NCBI GenBank assembly: GCA_009927485.1
Contig: RFMW01000104.1
Span: 1 to 34,732, forward strand
Origin: Sphingobacteriia bacterium
GTDB taxonomy: Bacteria > Bacteroidota > Bacteroidia > UBA7662
Direction: 5' to 3'
DNA length: 34,732 bases
Shown here: positions 8,796-18,441 of the stretch, piece by piece
How positions within the stretch are numbered: position 1 is the stretch's first letter
Layout: every line of letters starts with the position of its first letter
Program-made: the position numbers and the translations under genes
Notes under the pieces: generated by a model
What the model saw: the letters and a program-made list of their open reading frames with translations, nothing else
Databases searched by the model: none
What the model was told of the DNA's origin: nothing

Positions 8796-11053
8796 ATGAC
8801 ACAGGTCTTCAAATCGCCTTTCTCGGTCACTTTTTCCAAAATTCGTGCATTTTTCATGCTAATGGGGATTTGGGGCTTTTTGGTTTTGTTCAATGGTAAG
8901 GCTTTTGCCCAAAACATCACGGTTCAAGGCCAGGTTTCCAGCAATATGGCCGGGATCAGCATCCCGTTGCCCATGCAGGCGGTGTTGATTAACCTAGGGG
9001 CAAATACCACCTTGACAACCATGACGGATTCCACGGGGTTCTACTCGATTTCGGCAGCGGCTCCAGCCTTGAGCCCCAATGCTCGGATCCTGGTTTCGAC
9101 CAATTGTCCCAACAGTGGACCGGTGAGCAATTCACAATTATTGAATCCTGCGCTCACCGTGTATAACATTCCATTGACCTGTGGTGCCGGAGGCGGGGGG
9201 ACCACGACCATGGTTTTGGTTAACGGCACCTTGCAATGGGGTACAACCACCGCCCCTGCCGGTCAATTGGTTAAATTCTATCTTGGTGGATCTGTTGCCC
9301 CTGTGGATTCCATCATGACAGGAATTAACGGGGTTTTCCAGGATACGTTGAATCTTTCCATCGCAAGTATAGGTAGTACGGCGTTAATTGCCGTTGCCCC
9401 TTGCAACAACGGCGCGTTAATACGGGATACCGCCATGGTTTCCGTGACCAGTCCTGTCGCCTTGTTTCAATTGACTTGTTCGGCTGTCCCTGTCAACAAT
9501 ATTACCGTTCAAGGGCAGGTCTTATCGAATACCGGTCTGCCCATGGTAAACACCCCTGTTCGCATTTTGATGGCCAATACCGTTACCTTGACCGCCTATA
9601 CCGACAGCATGGGATATTATTCGGCGACTTTCTCAGCACCATCGGTTTTGCCTGGTGCCGTCATAACCGTTTCTGCACTTTGTGGAGGGCCCACAGGACC
9701 CGGTACCCCTGCCACAGGAACCGCTACGTATGTTCAAGGGACCTCTAGCTACACGGTGAATTTAGCCTGCGGTGCAACGAGCAGCAGGGTGCTTACTGTG
9801 TCGGGGGTTTACCTTGATCCCTCCGGATCGGGTATCGCCGGACAAATCGTACAATTATATCATAATCAATACAATACGCCATTAAGGACACTTACAACCT
9901 CGGCCGGTGGGTTCTTTGCGGATACGTTGACCACCACGTTAACGACCGGGTTCGTTTATGCAGTATCCTCCTGCGGGCCTGTACCGGTTCCGCCAGAGAC
10001 ACTGCATTTTACAACGGCAGTTCAAGTGTGCTGAATCTTCAATTGCAATGCGGCCCGCCGGCTGGGCAACATCGGGTGTCGGGTATGATCACCGGTTTCA
10101 CATCGGCGAATCCCATGAATTTTGATACCCTTTCCCTGGTGGTTATTCGAATACTGCCGAGTGGTCAAGGGCAGGTGGGGGGTTGGGCCACCGTGGACAC
10201 GGTCTATTTGTTGGATAGTGCCGGCTCGGCTTATTTTAATCTGATGTTACCAACAGGTCGTTACAGCCTGCTTGCAACCTTGCTCTCCGGCAATGCGTCC
10301 CAATATGCACCAACCTATTACGGGGATACCACCACGTGGACCCAAGCGGATTCCTTCAATCTCCCTGCCAATGCAACCTCCTTCCTTGTGATTGATCTCT
10401 GTGCCAACCAAGGGGGAACAGGGGGTGGAACCATTGGCGGAGGGGTAGCCGGGAACTTGCCAAGGTTGAGCGGGCCCTTGGCAGGGATTCAAGTCCAATT
10501 GATCAATGCCAACGGGATGAATCCTGTAGCTCACCGCAGTTCAGTGAGGACAGGGCCGGCCGGCTCCTTTGCCTTTACGAATATTCCCTACGGTTCCTAT
10601 ATGTTACGGTGCGAACACCCGGGTATGCATTCGAATATGGTGCCGATCATGTTGAGTGTTGGTTCACCTGCCCATAACTCGACCGTTTTCAATGCAGGTT
10701 CCAACGGGTTCACTGCTTCGACATCTTCCTTGCGGAATCTTGACCTTGGCATAGCTACGATTTACCCCAACCCGGTGAAATCAGGCCAAGAGCTGATCAT
10801 CCATTGGAATGTGGCTGATTTTGGGGCTGATTTTGCATCCGATGAGCCTTTGATCGTGTCCATCCGGGATTTACAGGGTAAGGCTTCTGTTTGTCAGGAG
10901 ATTAGCCCAAGCAACATGGGTCCGATGGGGGATCAAAGCCCTGGGTTTAGGGCAGGCCTTTCGACCAGCGGGCTCAAAGCGGGGATTTACATCCTGGATT
11001 TGCATCATTTCAGCGGTTTATCCAAAGTATTTCGTCTGGTTGTAGAGCCTTAG
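8796..11053 (+). CDS. Large secreted repeat protein (about six carboxypeptidase-regulatory/Ig-like modules) with T9SS C-terminal domain; frameshifted at about 10007-10010
   Basis: ORFs 8742..10034 and 10028..11053 are continuous if one T is added at CATTTTACAAC (giving ...LHFYNGSSSVLNLQLQCG...); N-term signal peptide; C-term TIYPNPVKSGQELIIHW...AGIYILDLHHFSGLSKVFRLVVEP. Confidence 0.8.
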
Positions 11054-11069
11054 GGCTTGATTATCTTTG
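11040..11069 (+). promoter_or_regulatory. Bacteroidota-type promoter candidate (TTG-N19-TATCTTTG)
   Basis: TTG at 11040-11042 and TATCTTTG at 11062-11069, matching the TAnnTTTG -7 consensus; about 29 bp upstream of ORF 11098. Confidence 0.5.
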
Positions 11070-11097
11070 GGTCCCTTTCCCAAATTAGGGGCATTGA

Positions 11098-11499
11098 ATG
11101 GCCTACTTAGCCTTTTTGCGTCGATTGTTTGCGGCTTTTATGGGCCTATCCCTGCTTGGGGTCTGTTTGTTCGTCACCAAGCCCGAGGGAAGGACGGAAT
11201 TGCAGCCACAAGGGTTCTCATCCAACGGGACTTCCAAGGAAAAGGAAGCCGACAAAGAGGCCAGGGTGTCCCCTGCCTTGCAACCCTGGTACCATCTTAC
11301 CCCTCAAACCCATGTCGCAAATTCGTCGCAGGACGAATCGACAACGGATGCCGATGACGTCCAGTTCTTGTCCATTCATTCAGGTGGTCCATCCATAGGC
11401 GGGGTTTGGTGGTCTCTGAAATCCATCTCCATCCCCAGGGCCGTATTGGCTGTTTGGGGTTTGATGCTCTCAACGGCCCTACCAACCCGAGCCCCGTAG
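11098..11499 (+). CDS. Putative secDF leader peptide (candidate translational-arrest Sec monitor), 133 aa
   Basis: N-terminal signal-anchor MAYLAFLRRLFAAFMGLSLLGVCLFV; hydrophilic middle; C-terminal hydrophobic AVLAVWGLMLSTALPTRAP-stop; promoter-like motif upstream; immediately precedes secDF. Confidence 0.5.
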   Translation: MAYLAFLRRLFAAFMGLSLLGVCLFVTKPEGRTELQPQGFSSNGTSKEKEADKEARVSPALQPWYHLTPQTHVANSSQDESTTDADDVQFLSIHSGGPSIGGVWWSLKSISIPRAVLAVWGLMLSTALPTRAP

Positions 11500-11566
11500 G
11501 GGGTTACAGCACTTAGCTCTGCAAAATGGTTTAGGGCACGCTTTGCAGAAAAATAGCCCCGTTTTT
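11499..11566 (+). promoter_or_regulatory. Structured leader region between the small ORF and secDF
   Basis: Perfect inverted repeat TCTGCAAA (11518-11525)/TTTGCAGA (11542-11549); CCCC-gta-GGGG at the ORF stop; GCCCCGTTTTTT at 11556-11567 can alternatively pair with upstream G runs. Confidence 0.4.
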
Positions 11567-11591
11567 TCTTTAATCTTAATTATAAAAATTT

Positions 11592-14500
11592 ATGAAAGCC
11601 AAAGGTGCTGTGCGGTGGTTTGCCGCTTTGTTTGCGTTGATTTGTTTGTATCAACTGAGTTTTACTTGGATTGCCTCCAACGTGGAAAGCGATGCTAAAC
11701 GTTATGCTCAAGGAGACGAATCCTTGGAAAGACGCTACCTGGATTCGATTGCCGAGAAAGAGGTCTTCAATTTCTTGTGGCTCAAGAAATTCACCTATGC
11801 CCAGGTTCGTGATCAGAAACTAAATCTGGGGCTTGACCTTCAAGGAGGTATGAATGTGGTGATGGAAGTGGATGTCGTGGATGTTATTCGGGCTTTGAGT
11901 AACCAGAGCAAAGATCCGGCCTTCAACAAAGCCCTTGAATTGGCCACCAGCAGGCAGGCCTCTTCGCAATCGGATTATGTTTCACTTTTTGTTCAAGCCT
12001 ACAAAGAGCAGGCCCCCAATGCCCGCTTGGCCGGCATCTTTGCAACGCGCGAAAACCAAGGTCGAATTGATTTCAATACCTCCGATGAAGAGGTCGTCGC
12101 CGTAATCCGTGCCGAGGCAGAAAGTGCCATTGACCGCTCATTCAATATCTTGAGAACCCGTATTGATAAATTCGGTGTTACGTCTCCCAATATTCAGCGC
12201 CAACAAGGATCTGGAAGAATTAACATAGAATTGCCCGGTGTTGATAATCCGGACCGTGTACGCAAACTCTTGCAGGGTACCGCTAAGCTTGAATTTTGGG
12301 AAACTTTCGAAGCAGCGGAAGTCCTCGATAGGGTTGCGGAAATCAATAAATTCCTGGCTGCCGAATCCAAACTCCAAGGGAAGTCGGCAACTGATAGCTC
12401 AACCAAGCCGGGAGATACCACCGCCGCATCGGCGGATACCTCATCCGCTAAGAATGCGCTGTTGAGTGATCTTGCCAAGTCCGATACTTCGATGGCCGGC
12501 GACACTTCGGAAGCAGGACTGGCCAGGACCAGGCAAGAAAATCCTTTGTTTGCCATCCTGATGCCTGCGGTTTACCAAGACAAAGACGGGAGTTCCAAGG
12601 TATCCCAAGGCCCCATCGTAGGAACATCGGCTGCTCGCGATACAGCTGCCGTCAACGCCATCTTGGCCAGGACCGAGGTGAAAAATTTCTTGCCGAGAAA
12701 CATGAAGATGTTGTGGACCGTGAAAGGGCGTGGGGAGGGCAACCGCTTCTTTGATTTGGTGGCCCTCAAAAAGCGCGGAAATGAGGATCAAGCCGGATTG
12801 GAGGGGGATGTGGTGACCGATGCCAGGGAATCCATCGATCCCTTTGGTAAAGTGGAAGTTTCCATGACCATGAACGCCGAAGGCGCCAAGCGCTGGAGAC
12901 GCATGACTGCCGATAACATTGGGAAATCGGTGGCCATTGTGTTGGATGATTATGTGTACTCTTTCCCCACAGTTCAGTCAGAAATCTCCGGGGGGATGTC
13001 CTCCATTTCCGGGAATTTCACCACCGAAGAAGCCAAAGACCTTGCCAATATCCTCAAAGCCGGTAAGTTACCAGCGCCTGCTCGGATTGTCGAGGAGGCT
13101 GTGGTTGGGCCTAGCTTGGGTAAAGAAGCGATTCAAAGCGGATTATGGTCCATCGTCATGGGCTTGTTGTTGGTCTTGGTCTTCATGGCCTTGTATTATG
13201 CCGGTTCTGGTCTGATTGCCAATGCCGTTTTGTTCGCTAACATTTTCTTCATCTTCGGTATTCTGGCCTCGCTCCAAGCGGTTCTTACCCTGCCTGGCTT
13301 AGCGGGTATTGTATTGACCATCGGTATGGCGGTGGATGCAAATGTTTTGATTTTTGAACGTATTCGTGAAGAATTGGCTCGATCCAAAAGCCAACGTCAA
13401 GCGGTGAGCGATGGTTTCTCTAACGCGTATTCATCGATTATTGACGCGAACGTCACGACCATCCTCACCGGTATTGTCTTGTATGTATTTGGTTCAGGCC
13501 CCATCCGTGGATTCGCGACGACCTTGATTGTGGGTATTCTTACCTCCCTCTTTGCGGCCTTGTTCCTTTCCCGCCTGATTATGGAATATTATGTTTCCAA
13601 AGACAAACCCATCACCTTTGGGACTTCCGCCACCTTGAAGATGTTCACTAACCTGAACTTTGACTTTTTGGGAAGGCGCAGGCTTTGGTACGGCGTTTCG
13701 CTTACCGTGATTGTGGCTGGTTTGATCTCCATGTTTACGCAGGGTTTCAATTTGGGGGTTGACTTCAAAGGAGGACGCAGTTATGTGGTGACTGTGGATT
13801 CTGATCGAGGTGCAGCAGATATCCGATCGGCCTTGACGGCCGTTTTCGGTTCGGCTCCGGAGGTCAAAACCTTTGGCAGTGATCGACAATTCAAGATCAC
13901 CACCACCTACAAAATCAACGATAACAGCCAAGCAGTTGACGCAGAAGTGGAAGAGAAATTATGGCAGGGAATGTCGGGCCTTTATCAGGCCAAACCCAGC
14001 CAAGAGACCTTCAAGGCTAATTATTTGATGAGTTCGCAGAAGGTAGGGCCAACGATTGCGGATGATATCAAGGCCTCGGCGATTTGGTCGATTCTTTTTG
14101 CTTTGGTTGCCATCTTCGTTTACATCGTGATTCGATTCCGCAAATGGCAATACGCTCTCGGTGCCACAGTGGCCTTAGCGCACGATGTTCTGGTGGTTCT
14201 TGCCGTCTTCACCCTGGGATGGAAGTGGTTCCCTTTCTCGATGGAAATAGACCAGGCCTTTATTGCTGCTATTTTGACCATCGTGGGGTACTCAATTAAC
14301 GATACCGTGGTCGTCTTTGACCGTATCCGAGAAGATCTTGGGACGAAGAAACTCACAGCCGATAAGAGCATAATGAATAACGCCCTGAACACCACGCTAT
14401 CACGTACCTTAATTACAGCATTTACCACCATCATCACGGTGGTGGTTTTGTTCTTATTCGGTGGCGATGTGATCAAGAGTTTCTCTTTTGCCATTTTGAT

Positions 14501-14594
14501 TGGACTTATTGTGGGTACCTATTCTTCCATTTTCACAGCCTCGGCCTTGGTCCTTGATACCGTGAAGTGGATGGAAGGTCGTTCCAAGCGATAA
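11592..14594 (+). CDS. secDF: Protein translocase subunit SecDF (fused SecD-SecF)
   Basis: LGLDLQGGMNVVMEVD, GMAVDANVLIFERIREE, FNLGVDFKGGRSYVV, SINDTVVVFDRIREDL; 1000 aa. Confidence 0.97.
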   Translation: MKAKGAVRWFAALFALICLYQLSFTWIASNVESDAKRYAQGDESLERRYLDSIAEKEVFNFLWLKKFTYAQVRDQKLNLGLDLQGGMNVVMEVDVVDVIRALSNQSKDPAFNKALELATSRQASSQSDYVSLFVQAYKEQAPNARLAGIFATRENQGRIDFNTSDEEVVAVIRAEAESAIDRSFNILRTRIDKFGVTSPNIQRQQGSGRINIELPGVDNPDRVRKLLQGTAKLEFWETFEAAEVLDRVAEINKFLAAESKLQGKSATDSSTKPGDTTAASADTSSAKNALLSDLAKSDTSMAGDTSEAGLARTRQENPLFAILMPAVYQDKDGSSKVSQGPIVGTSAARDTAAVNAILARTEVKNFLPRNMKMLWTVKGRGEGNRFFDLVALKKRGNEDQAGLEGDVVTDARESIDPFGKVEVSMTMNAEGAKRWRRMTADNIGKSVAIVLDDYVYSFPTVQSEISGGMSSISGNFTTEEAKDLANILKAGKLPAPARIVEEAVVGPSLGKEAIQSGLWSIVMGLLLVLVFMALYYAGSGLIANAVLFANIFFIFGILASLQAVLTLPGLAGIVLTIGMAVDANVLIFERIREELARSKSQRQAVSDGFSNAYSSIIDANVTTILTGIVLYVFGSGPIRGFATTLIVGILTSLFAALFLSRLIMEYYVSKDKPITFGTSATLKMFTNLNFDFLGRRRLWYGVSLTVIVAGLISMFTQGFNLGVDFKGGRSYVVTVDSDRGAADIRSALTAVFGSAPEVKTFGSDRQFKITTTYKINDNSQAVDAEVEEKLWQGMSGLYQAKPSQETFKANYLMSSQKVGPTIADDIKASAIWSILFALVAIFVYIVIRFRKWQYALGATVALAHDVLVVLAVFTLGWKWFPFSMEIDQAFIAAILTIVGYSINDTVVVFDRIREDLGTKKLTADKSIMNNALNTTLSRTLITAFTTIITVVVLFLFGGDVIKSFSFAILIGLIVGTYSSIFTASALVLDTVKWMEGRSKR

Positions 14595-14622
14595 TTGATC
14601 ACCAAGGATTTAAGAGGCTTCA

Positions 14623-15557
14623 ATGGCTAACATCGAAGTAGATTCATGGACCCCTGCTGATTTCGAATCGGCAGGGGTCTTGGATTTATTGGCAAGGCAG
14701 TCCGTCGAAGGATTTATAACCGGATTGCATGCCAGCCCGGATCACGGGTTTTCGGTGGAATTTGCTGAACATCGGTTGTACAATACCGGTGAATCGACCA
14801 GGCATATTGATTGGAAATTGCTGGCAAGAACCGACAAACTTTTCACCAAGCGTTACGAAGAAGAAACCAATTTAAGAGCGCATTTTTTGCTGGATGCATC
14901 GGCGTCGATGTTTTATCCGGAGGGAACCGGGAGAAAATGGGAATTTTCGATAAGAGCTATAGCCGCCTTGGTGCATTTGTTAGAGAAGCAACGGGACGCG
15001 TACGGTCTCCTGCTTTTTGACAAGGAACTCAGGAGGATTTTGCGCCCCTCCATGGGCAAATCCCATCATCATCGGATGATGTTGCATCTTCAGAAAGCCT
15101 GCGCTCCAAGGCTGAGGATTATGGCGGTCAAACCAAGTTGTTGCCGGCCTTGCATGAATTGGCAGAAACCATGCCGCCTCGGTCCATGCTTGTTTTGTTT
15201 AGCGATTGTTTTGAAACGGGACTCAATTCCATGGACGAACTTGCCGCTGCTTTGCAACACCTTCGGTACAAAAAGCACGAGGTGCTCTTGTTTCATACCG
15301 TTGATGAAGCAACGGAATTGGCCTTTGACTGGCCCAACAGGCCCTATACGTTGGTGGATCCCGAAAGCGGGAGGCAATTGCGCTTGAACCCTGCCGAATA
15401 CCGGGAAGCCTATCGCGATCAGGCCCTAAAGTTTCGAGAATCCTTGCGCCTTCGTTGCGGTCAATTTGGAATTGACCTCATCGAGGCCGACTGCGCTACG
15501 GGTCATGTCAAGGTCTTGGAGGCCTTTTTGAGAAGGCGTTCCCGCCGAAACCTGTAG
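14623..15557 (+). CDS. DUF58 domain-containing protein, frameshifted at about 15094-15096
   Basis: ORFs 14623..15387 and 15138..15557 join if AAA becomes AAAA at 15094-15096 (HLQKSLRSKAEDYGGQTKLLPALHELAETMPPRSMLVLFSDCF...); DUF58 motifs DWKLLARTDKLFTKRYEEETNLRAHFLLDASASM. Confidence 0.85.
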
Positions 15558-16486
15558 TTTTTGTACCAAGCTTCCCCAAGGACCGTGGCGATTAGGATAG
15601 CGGTCCCCCCATAAAACAAGGGAGACATTTGTTCGCTCTCGCCGAAGAGCCAATACCCTAACACAATTCCGTAAACAGGCTCCATGTTCACCGACAGCAC
15701 GAAAGTGAAGGGGTCGATCAGCCGCATCAGGCGTATACTGGCAACAAAGGGATAACAGGTACAAACCAAGGCCAAGACAGCAACCCAAAACCAATCCATG
15801 GCGCTAAGGCTCAGCCAGGGCCATGGAAAAGGAGGCATTGTTGAGGTGCCCGAATTTGGGGTCGAACTCCACCAATACCTGAACAGCAGCCAAAGGCTAA
15901 TTCCCAGCAAACCACCGACCATTTCCCAGAAGGCTACCTGCAACGGCTGAAATCGTTCGGTTAACTTGGAATTCAAAACGGCAAACCAAGCCGCTAACAT
16001 GGCGGATATACAGGCGGTCCACCACGCCAACGGCGCAAAATGCTGAACCTTCATCAGCAGGAACATCGCAAGCATGGCGAGGCATGATAAAACGATTTCG
16101 CTGATGCCGGGGAACTTTTTTCGATAAAGGGCTTTGATTAGGGAGGCCCACAACGCGGAGGTGGCCAAGCCGGCCAAAGTCAAGGCGATGTTCGATAGGT
16201 CAATGGCATGGTAGAAGGTCACCCAATGCAAAGCGATGATCCATCCTGTTCCTAACAGAGGCCACAGCGATTTCAAAGGCAACGCCAGCGGAACTCGGGT
16301 TGCTGAAGTCCATAATCCTATGATCATGGAGGCGATGGCCATGCGGTTCCAAACCAAATCCAAGGCGTGGACCTCGATGAGTTTGCCCAAAATGGCCGTA
16401 AAGCCCCAAACAAAGACGATAAAGTGCATTTCGGCATAGGCCAACCATCCTGCTTTGCGCTGATTCAACCTCATGGATTCCTTCAT
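15503..16486 (-). CDS. EamA/DMT family transporter
   Basis: Ten hydrophobic segments; FVWGFTAILGKL...; MEPVYGIVLGYWLFGES EamA signature. Confidence 0.9.
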   Translation of the reverse strand: MKESMRLNQRKAGWLAYAEMHFIVFVWGFTAILGKLIEVHALDLVWNRMAIASMIIGLWTSATRVPLALPLKSLWPLLGTGWIIALHWVTFYHAIDLSNIALTLAGLATSALWASLIKALYRKKFPGISEIVLSCLAMLAMFLLMKVQHFAPLAWWTACISAMLAAWFAVLNSKLTERFQPLQVAFWEMVGGLLGISLWLLFRYWWSSTPNSGTSTMPPFPWPWLSLSAMDWFWVAVLALVCTCYPFVASIRLMRLIDPFTFVLSVNMEPVYGIVLGYWLFGESEQMSPLFYGGTAILIATVLGEAWYKNYRFRRERLLKKASKTLT

Positions 16487-16491
16487 GCTGC

Positions 16492-17571
16492 CTATTTAGG
16501 GGCCCGGTAGTACAGCCAGGCCGTGCCCAAGCCAAACAAAATATTGGGGGTCCAAGCCGCAAGCAGAGGCGGGAAATCGCCTTTGATGGCAAAAGTCAGG
16601 CTGAAACGTTGCATCACGATAAAGGCAAAGCATAAGCCCAGACCAATCCCTAACACAGGGCCTATGCCGCCTCGCTTTTTGCGAGTGGAGAGGCTCAAAC
16701 CCATTAAGGTAAAAAGAATTGCAGAAAAAGGAATCGAGAATCGGCTGTAATGTTCCACCCAAAAAGGTTCGGTGGCTTCATTGCCCTTGCGTTCCAATTC
16801 TTGAATATAGCGGAGCAAGTCTTTTCTACTCAGGAGGTAGGCGTCCGAAGCGATGGATTGGTTAAAGTCTTCTGGACGAAAGCCGAGTTTGCGTTGACTC
16901 TGTGTTTGGGTCGTGACCGTGAGGCGGGAGCCGCTCCAGCGTCGTTCGGTGACTTGCATGAGGTCCCAGCATTGGCCCTTGGAATTCCATCGAATCCGCT
17001 CGGCACTAAGCCTGGAGATCAAGCGCCGATGACGGAATCGATCCATGGCCAAACGGTATCCGGTGCTATCGGTATTGGAATACGACTCCAGGTAAACCAT
17101 GCGACCTGGACCCGTCTGGAATTGCTGATTCCGGGAATGGCTGTAGCAGGGATCCCGAAGGTAGAGACTTTCGAAACGTATCCTGGCTTGATTGGAAGCC
17201 GGTAAAACCCAATTGCTCAGGTAATAATTAAGGCCACCTATGAACACGGCTACCCCAAGGAACGGCATGCAGAGCCGTCGGAATGACCAGCCGGTGTTAA
17301 GGACTGCAATGATTTCATTGCGTTCAGCCAAGCGGGCCCCGGTAAAGATGATGGCGATAAAGACAAAGAGGGGGCTGAGCAAATTGGCATAATAGGGTAT
17401 GAAATGGACGTAATATTCCCTCCATACCTGGCTTGCTCCCAAGGAGTGCTTCAAGAAGCCGTCCAACTTTTCGGTAAGATCAAAAACGATGGCTATAACA
17501 ATGAAAACGCCCAAAGCCCCTGCGTAATTGCTCAGGTACATCTTTGCCAAATAGCCGTCCAACTTTTTCAT
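16492..17571 (-). CDS. LptF/LptG (YjgP/YjgQ) family permease
   Basis: MKKLDGYLAKMYLSNYAGAL...; N-terminal and C-terminal TM clusters; FSIPFSAILFTLMGLSLSTRKKRGGIGPVLGIGLGLCFAFIVM. Confidence 0.88.
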   Translation of the reverse strand: MKKLDGYLAKMYLSNYAGALGVFIVIAIVFDLTEKLDGFLKHSLGASQVWREYYVHFIPYYANLLSPLFVFIAIIFTGARLAERNEIIAVLNTGWSFRRLCMPFLGVAVFIGGLNYYLSNWVLPASNQARIRFESLYLRDPCYSHSRNQQFQTGPGRMVYLESYSNTDSTGYRLAMDRFRHRRLISRLSAERIRWNSKGQCWDLMQVTERRWSGSRLTVTTQTQSQRKLGFRPEDFNQSIASDAYLLSRKDLLRYIQELERKGNEATEPFWVEHYSRFSIPFSAILFTLMGLSLSTRKKRGGIGPVLGIGLGLCFAFIVMQRFSLTFAIKGDFPPLLAAWTPNILFGLGTAWLYYRAPK

Positions 17572-18338
17572 CGGGATGATTGGGGTCCTGTGGAGGATCC
17601 GGGCTGATCCAAGTGGACCGGGCCAATTTGACGCATGAGGCGTTGAATCTTGGAGGCCCTTCGTCGCATGTAGGGACTGGGTTGACCGGGATTTCGTTGT
17701 CGAGGGTTGGGGAAGGCGGCGACCAACAAAGCAGCTTGACGTTTGCTCAAATTAGCAGCGCTCTTGTGAAAATAGGCTTGGGATGCAGCTTCGGCACCGT
17801 ATATGCCAGACCCCATTTCAATGCTGTTGAGGTAAACCTCCATGATGCGCTGCTTGGACCAAAGCAATTCAATCGTAACCGTGAAATAGGCTTCCAGGCC
17901 TTTCCGTAAATAATTACGTGCCGGCCAAAGGAAAATATTTTTGGCAGTTTGTTGGGAAATCGTCGATCCACCCAACATGCGCTTATTGCCTTTTTGATTT
18001 CTGCGGTAGGCACGTTGCAGAGCCTCAAAGTCAAAGCCATGGTGTTCCATGAAATGTTGATCCTCGGTGGCTACTGCCGCTTGGATTAAGTGGGGAGAAA
18101 TCTGTTCCAACGGCACCCAATCCCTGTACCATCGGTGGGCTTGGCCTTCTTGGGGTTCCTCCATCAGTCTGATGAACATCAGCGGTGTAAAGGGAATTGG
18201 CACCCAGCGGTAAAGCAAAGTCAACGCCAGGGAAAACAGCCACAAACCCAAGAAAAATCGAAAAACTAAACGAATCATTTGAATCTTTTGAGCCAGGGCC
18301 ATGGGTAACCAGGGTTTCTCAGGCCCATTGGAGCCCAA
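17568..18338 (-). CDS. mtgA: Monofunctional biosynthetic peptidoglycan transglycosylase
   Basis: AAVATEDQHFMEHHGFDFEAL, GGSTISQQTAKNIFLWP, RIMEVYLNSIEMGSGIYGAEAAS (GT51 motifs); ATGA overlap with the LptF/G-type gene. Confidence 0.93.
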   Translation of the reverse strand: MGSNGPEKPWLPMALAQKIQMIRLVFRFFLGLWLFSLALTLLYRWVPIPFTPLMFIRLMEEPQEGQAHRWYRDWVPLEQISPHLIQAAVATEDQHFMEHHGFDFEALQRAYRRNQKGNKRMLGGSTISQQTAKNIFLWPARNYLRKGLEAYFTVTIELLWSKQRIMEVYLNSIEMGSGIYGAEAASQAYFHKSAANLSKRQAALLVAAFPNPRQRNPGQPSPYMRRRASKIQRLMRQIGPVHLDQPGSSTGPQSSR

Positions 18339-18441
18339 AGATGCACCGCTTCTTAAACAAATCCAAGACGATGCTTGTTAGTTTAATCCGTACAATTCCT
18401 CATTTTCACCACCATTTGGCCTTCCAAACCCCATCTTTGCC

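Noticed and set aside
8194-8802. 202-aa minus-strand ORF opposite cdd
   Set aside because: Shadow of the cytidine deaminase gene; no motifs
11129-11398. Alternative-frame 89-aa ORF inside the secDF leader region
   Set aside because: The 11098..11499 frame has a better start, an export signal and a promoter-proximal position
15085-15100. Programmed frameshifting in DUF58
   Set aside because: CAG AAA GCC offers no good -1 slippery site; consistent with homopolymer deletion
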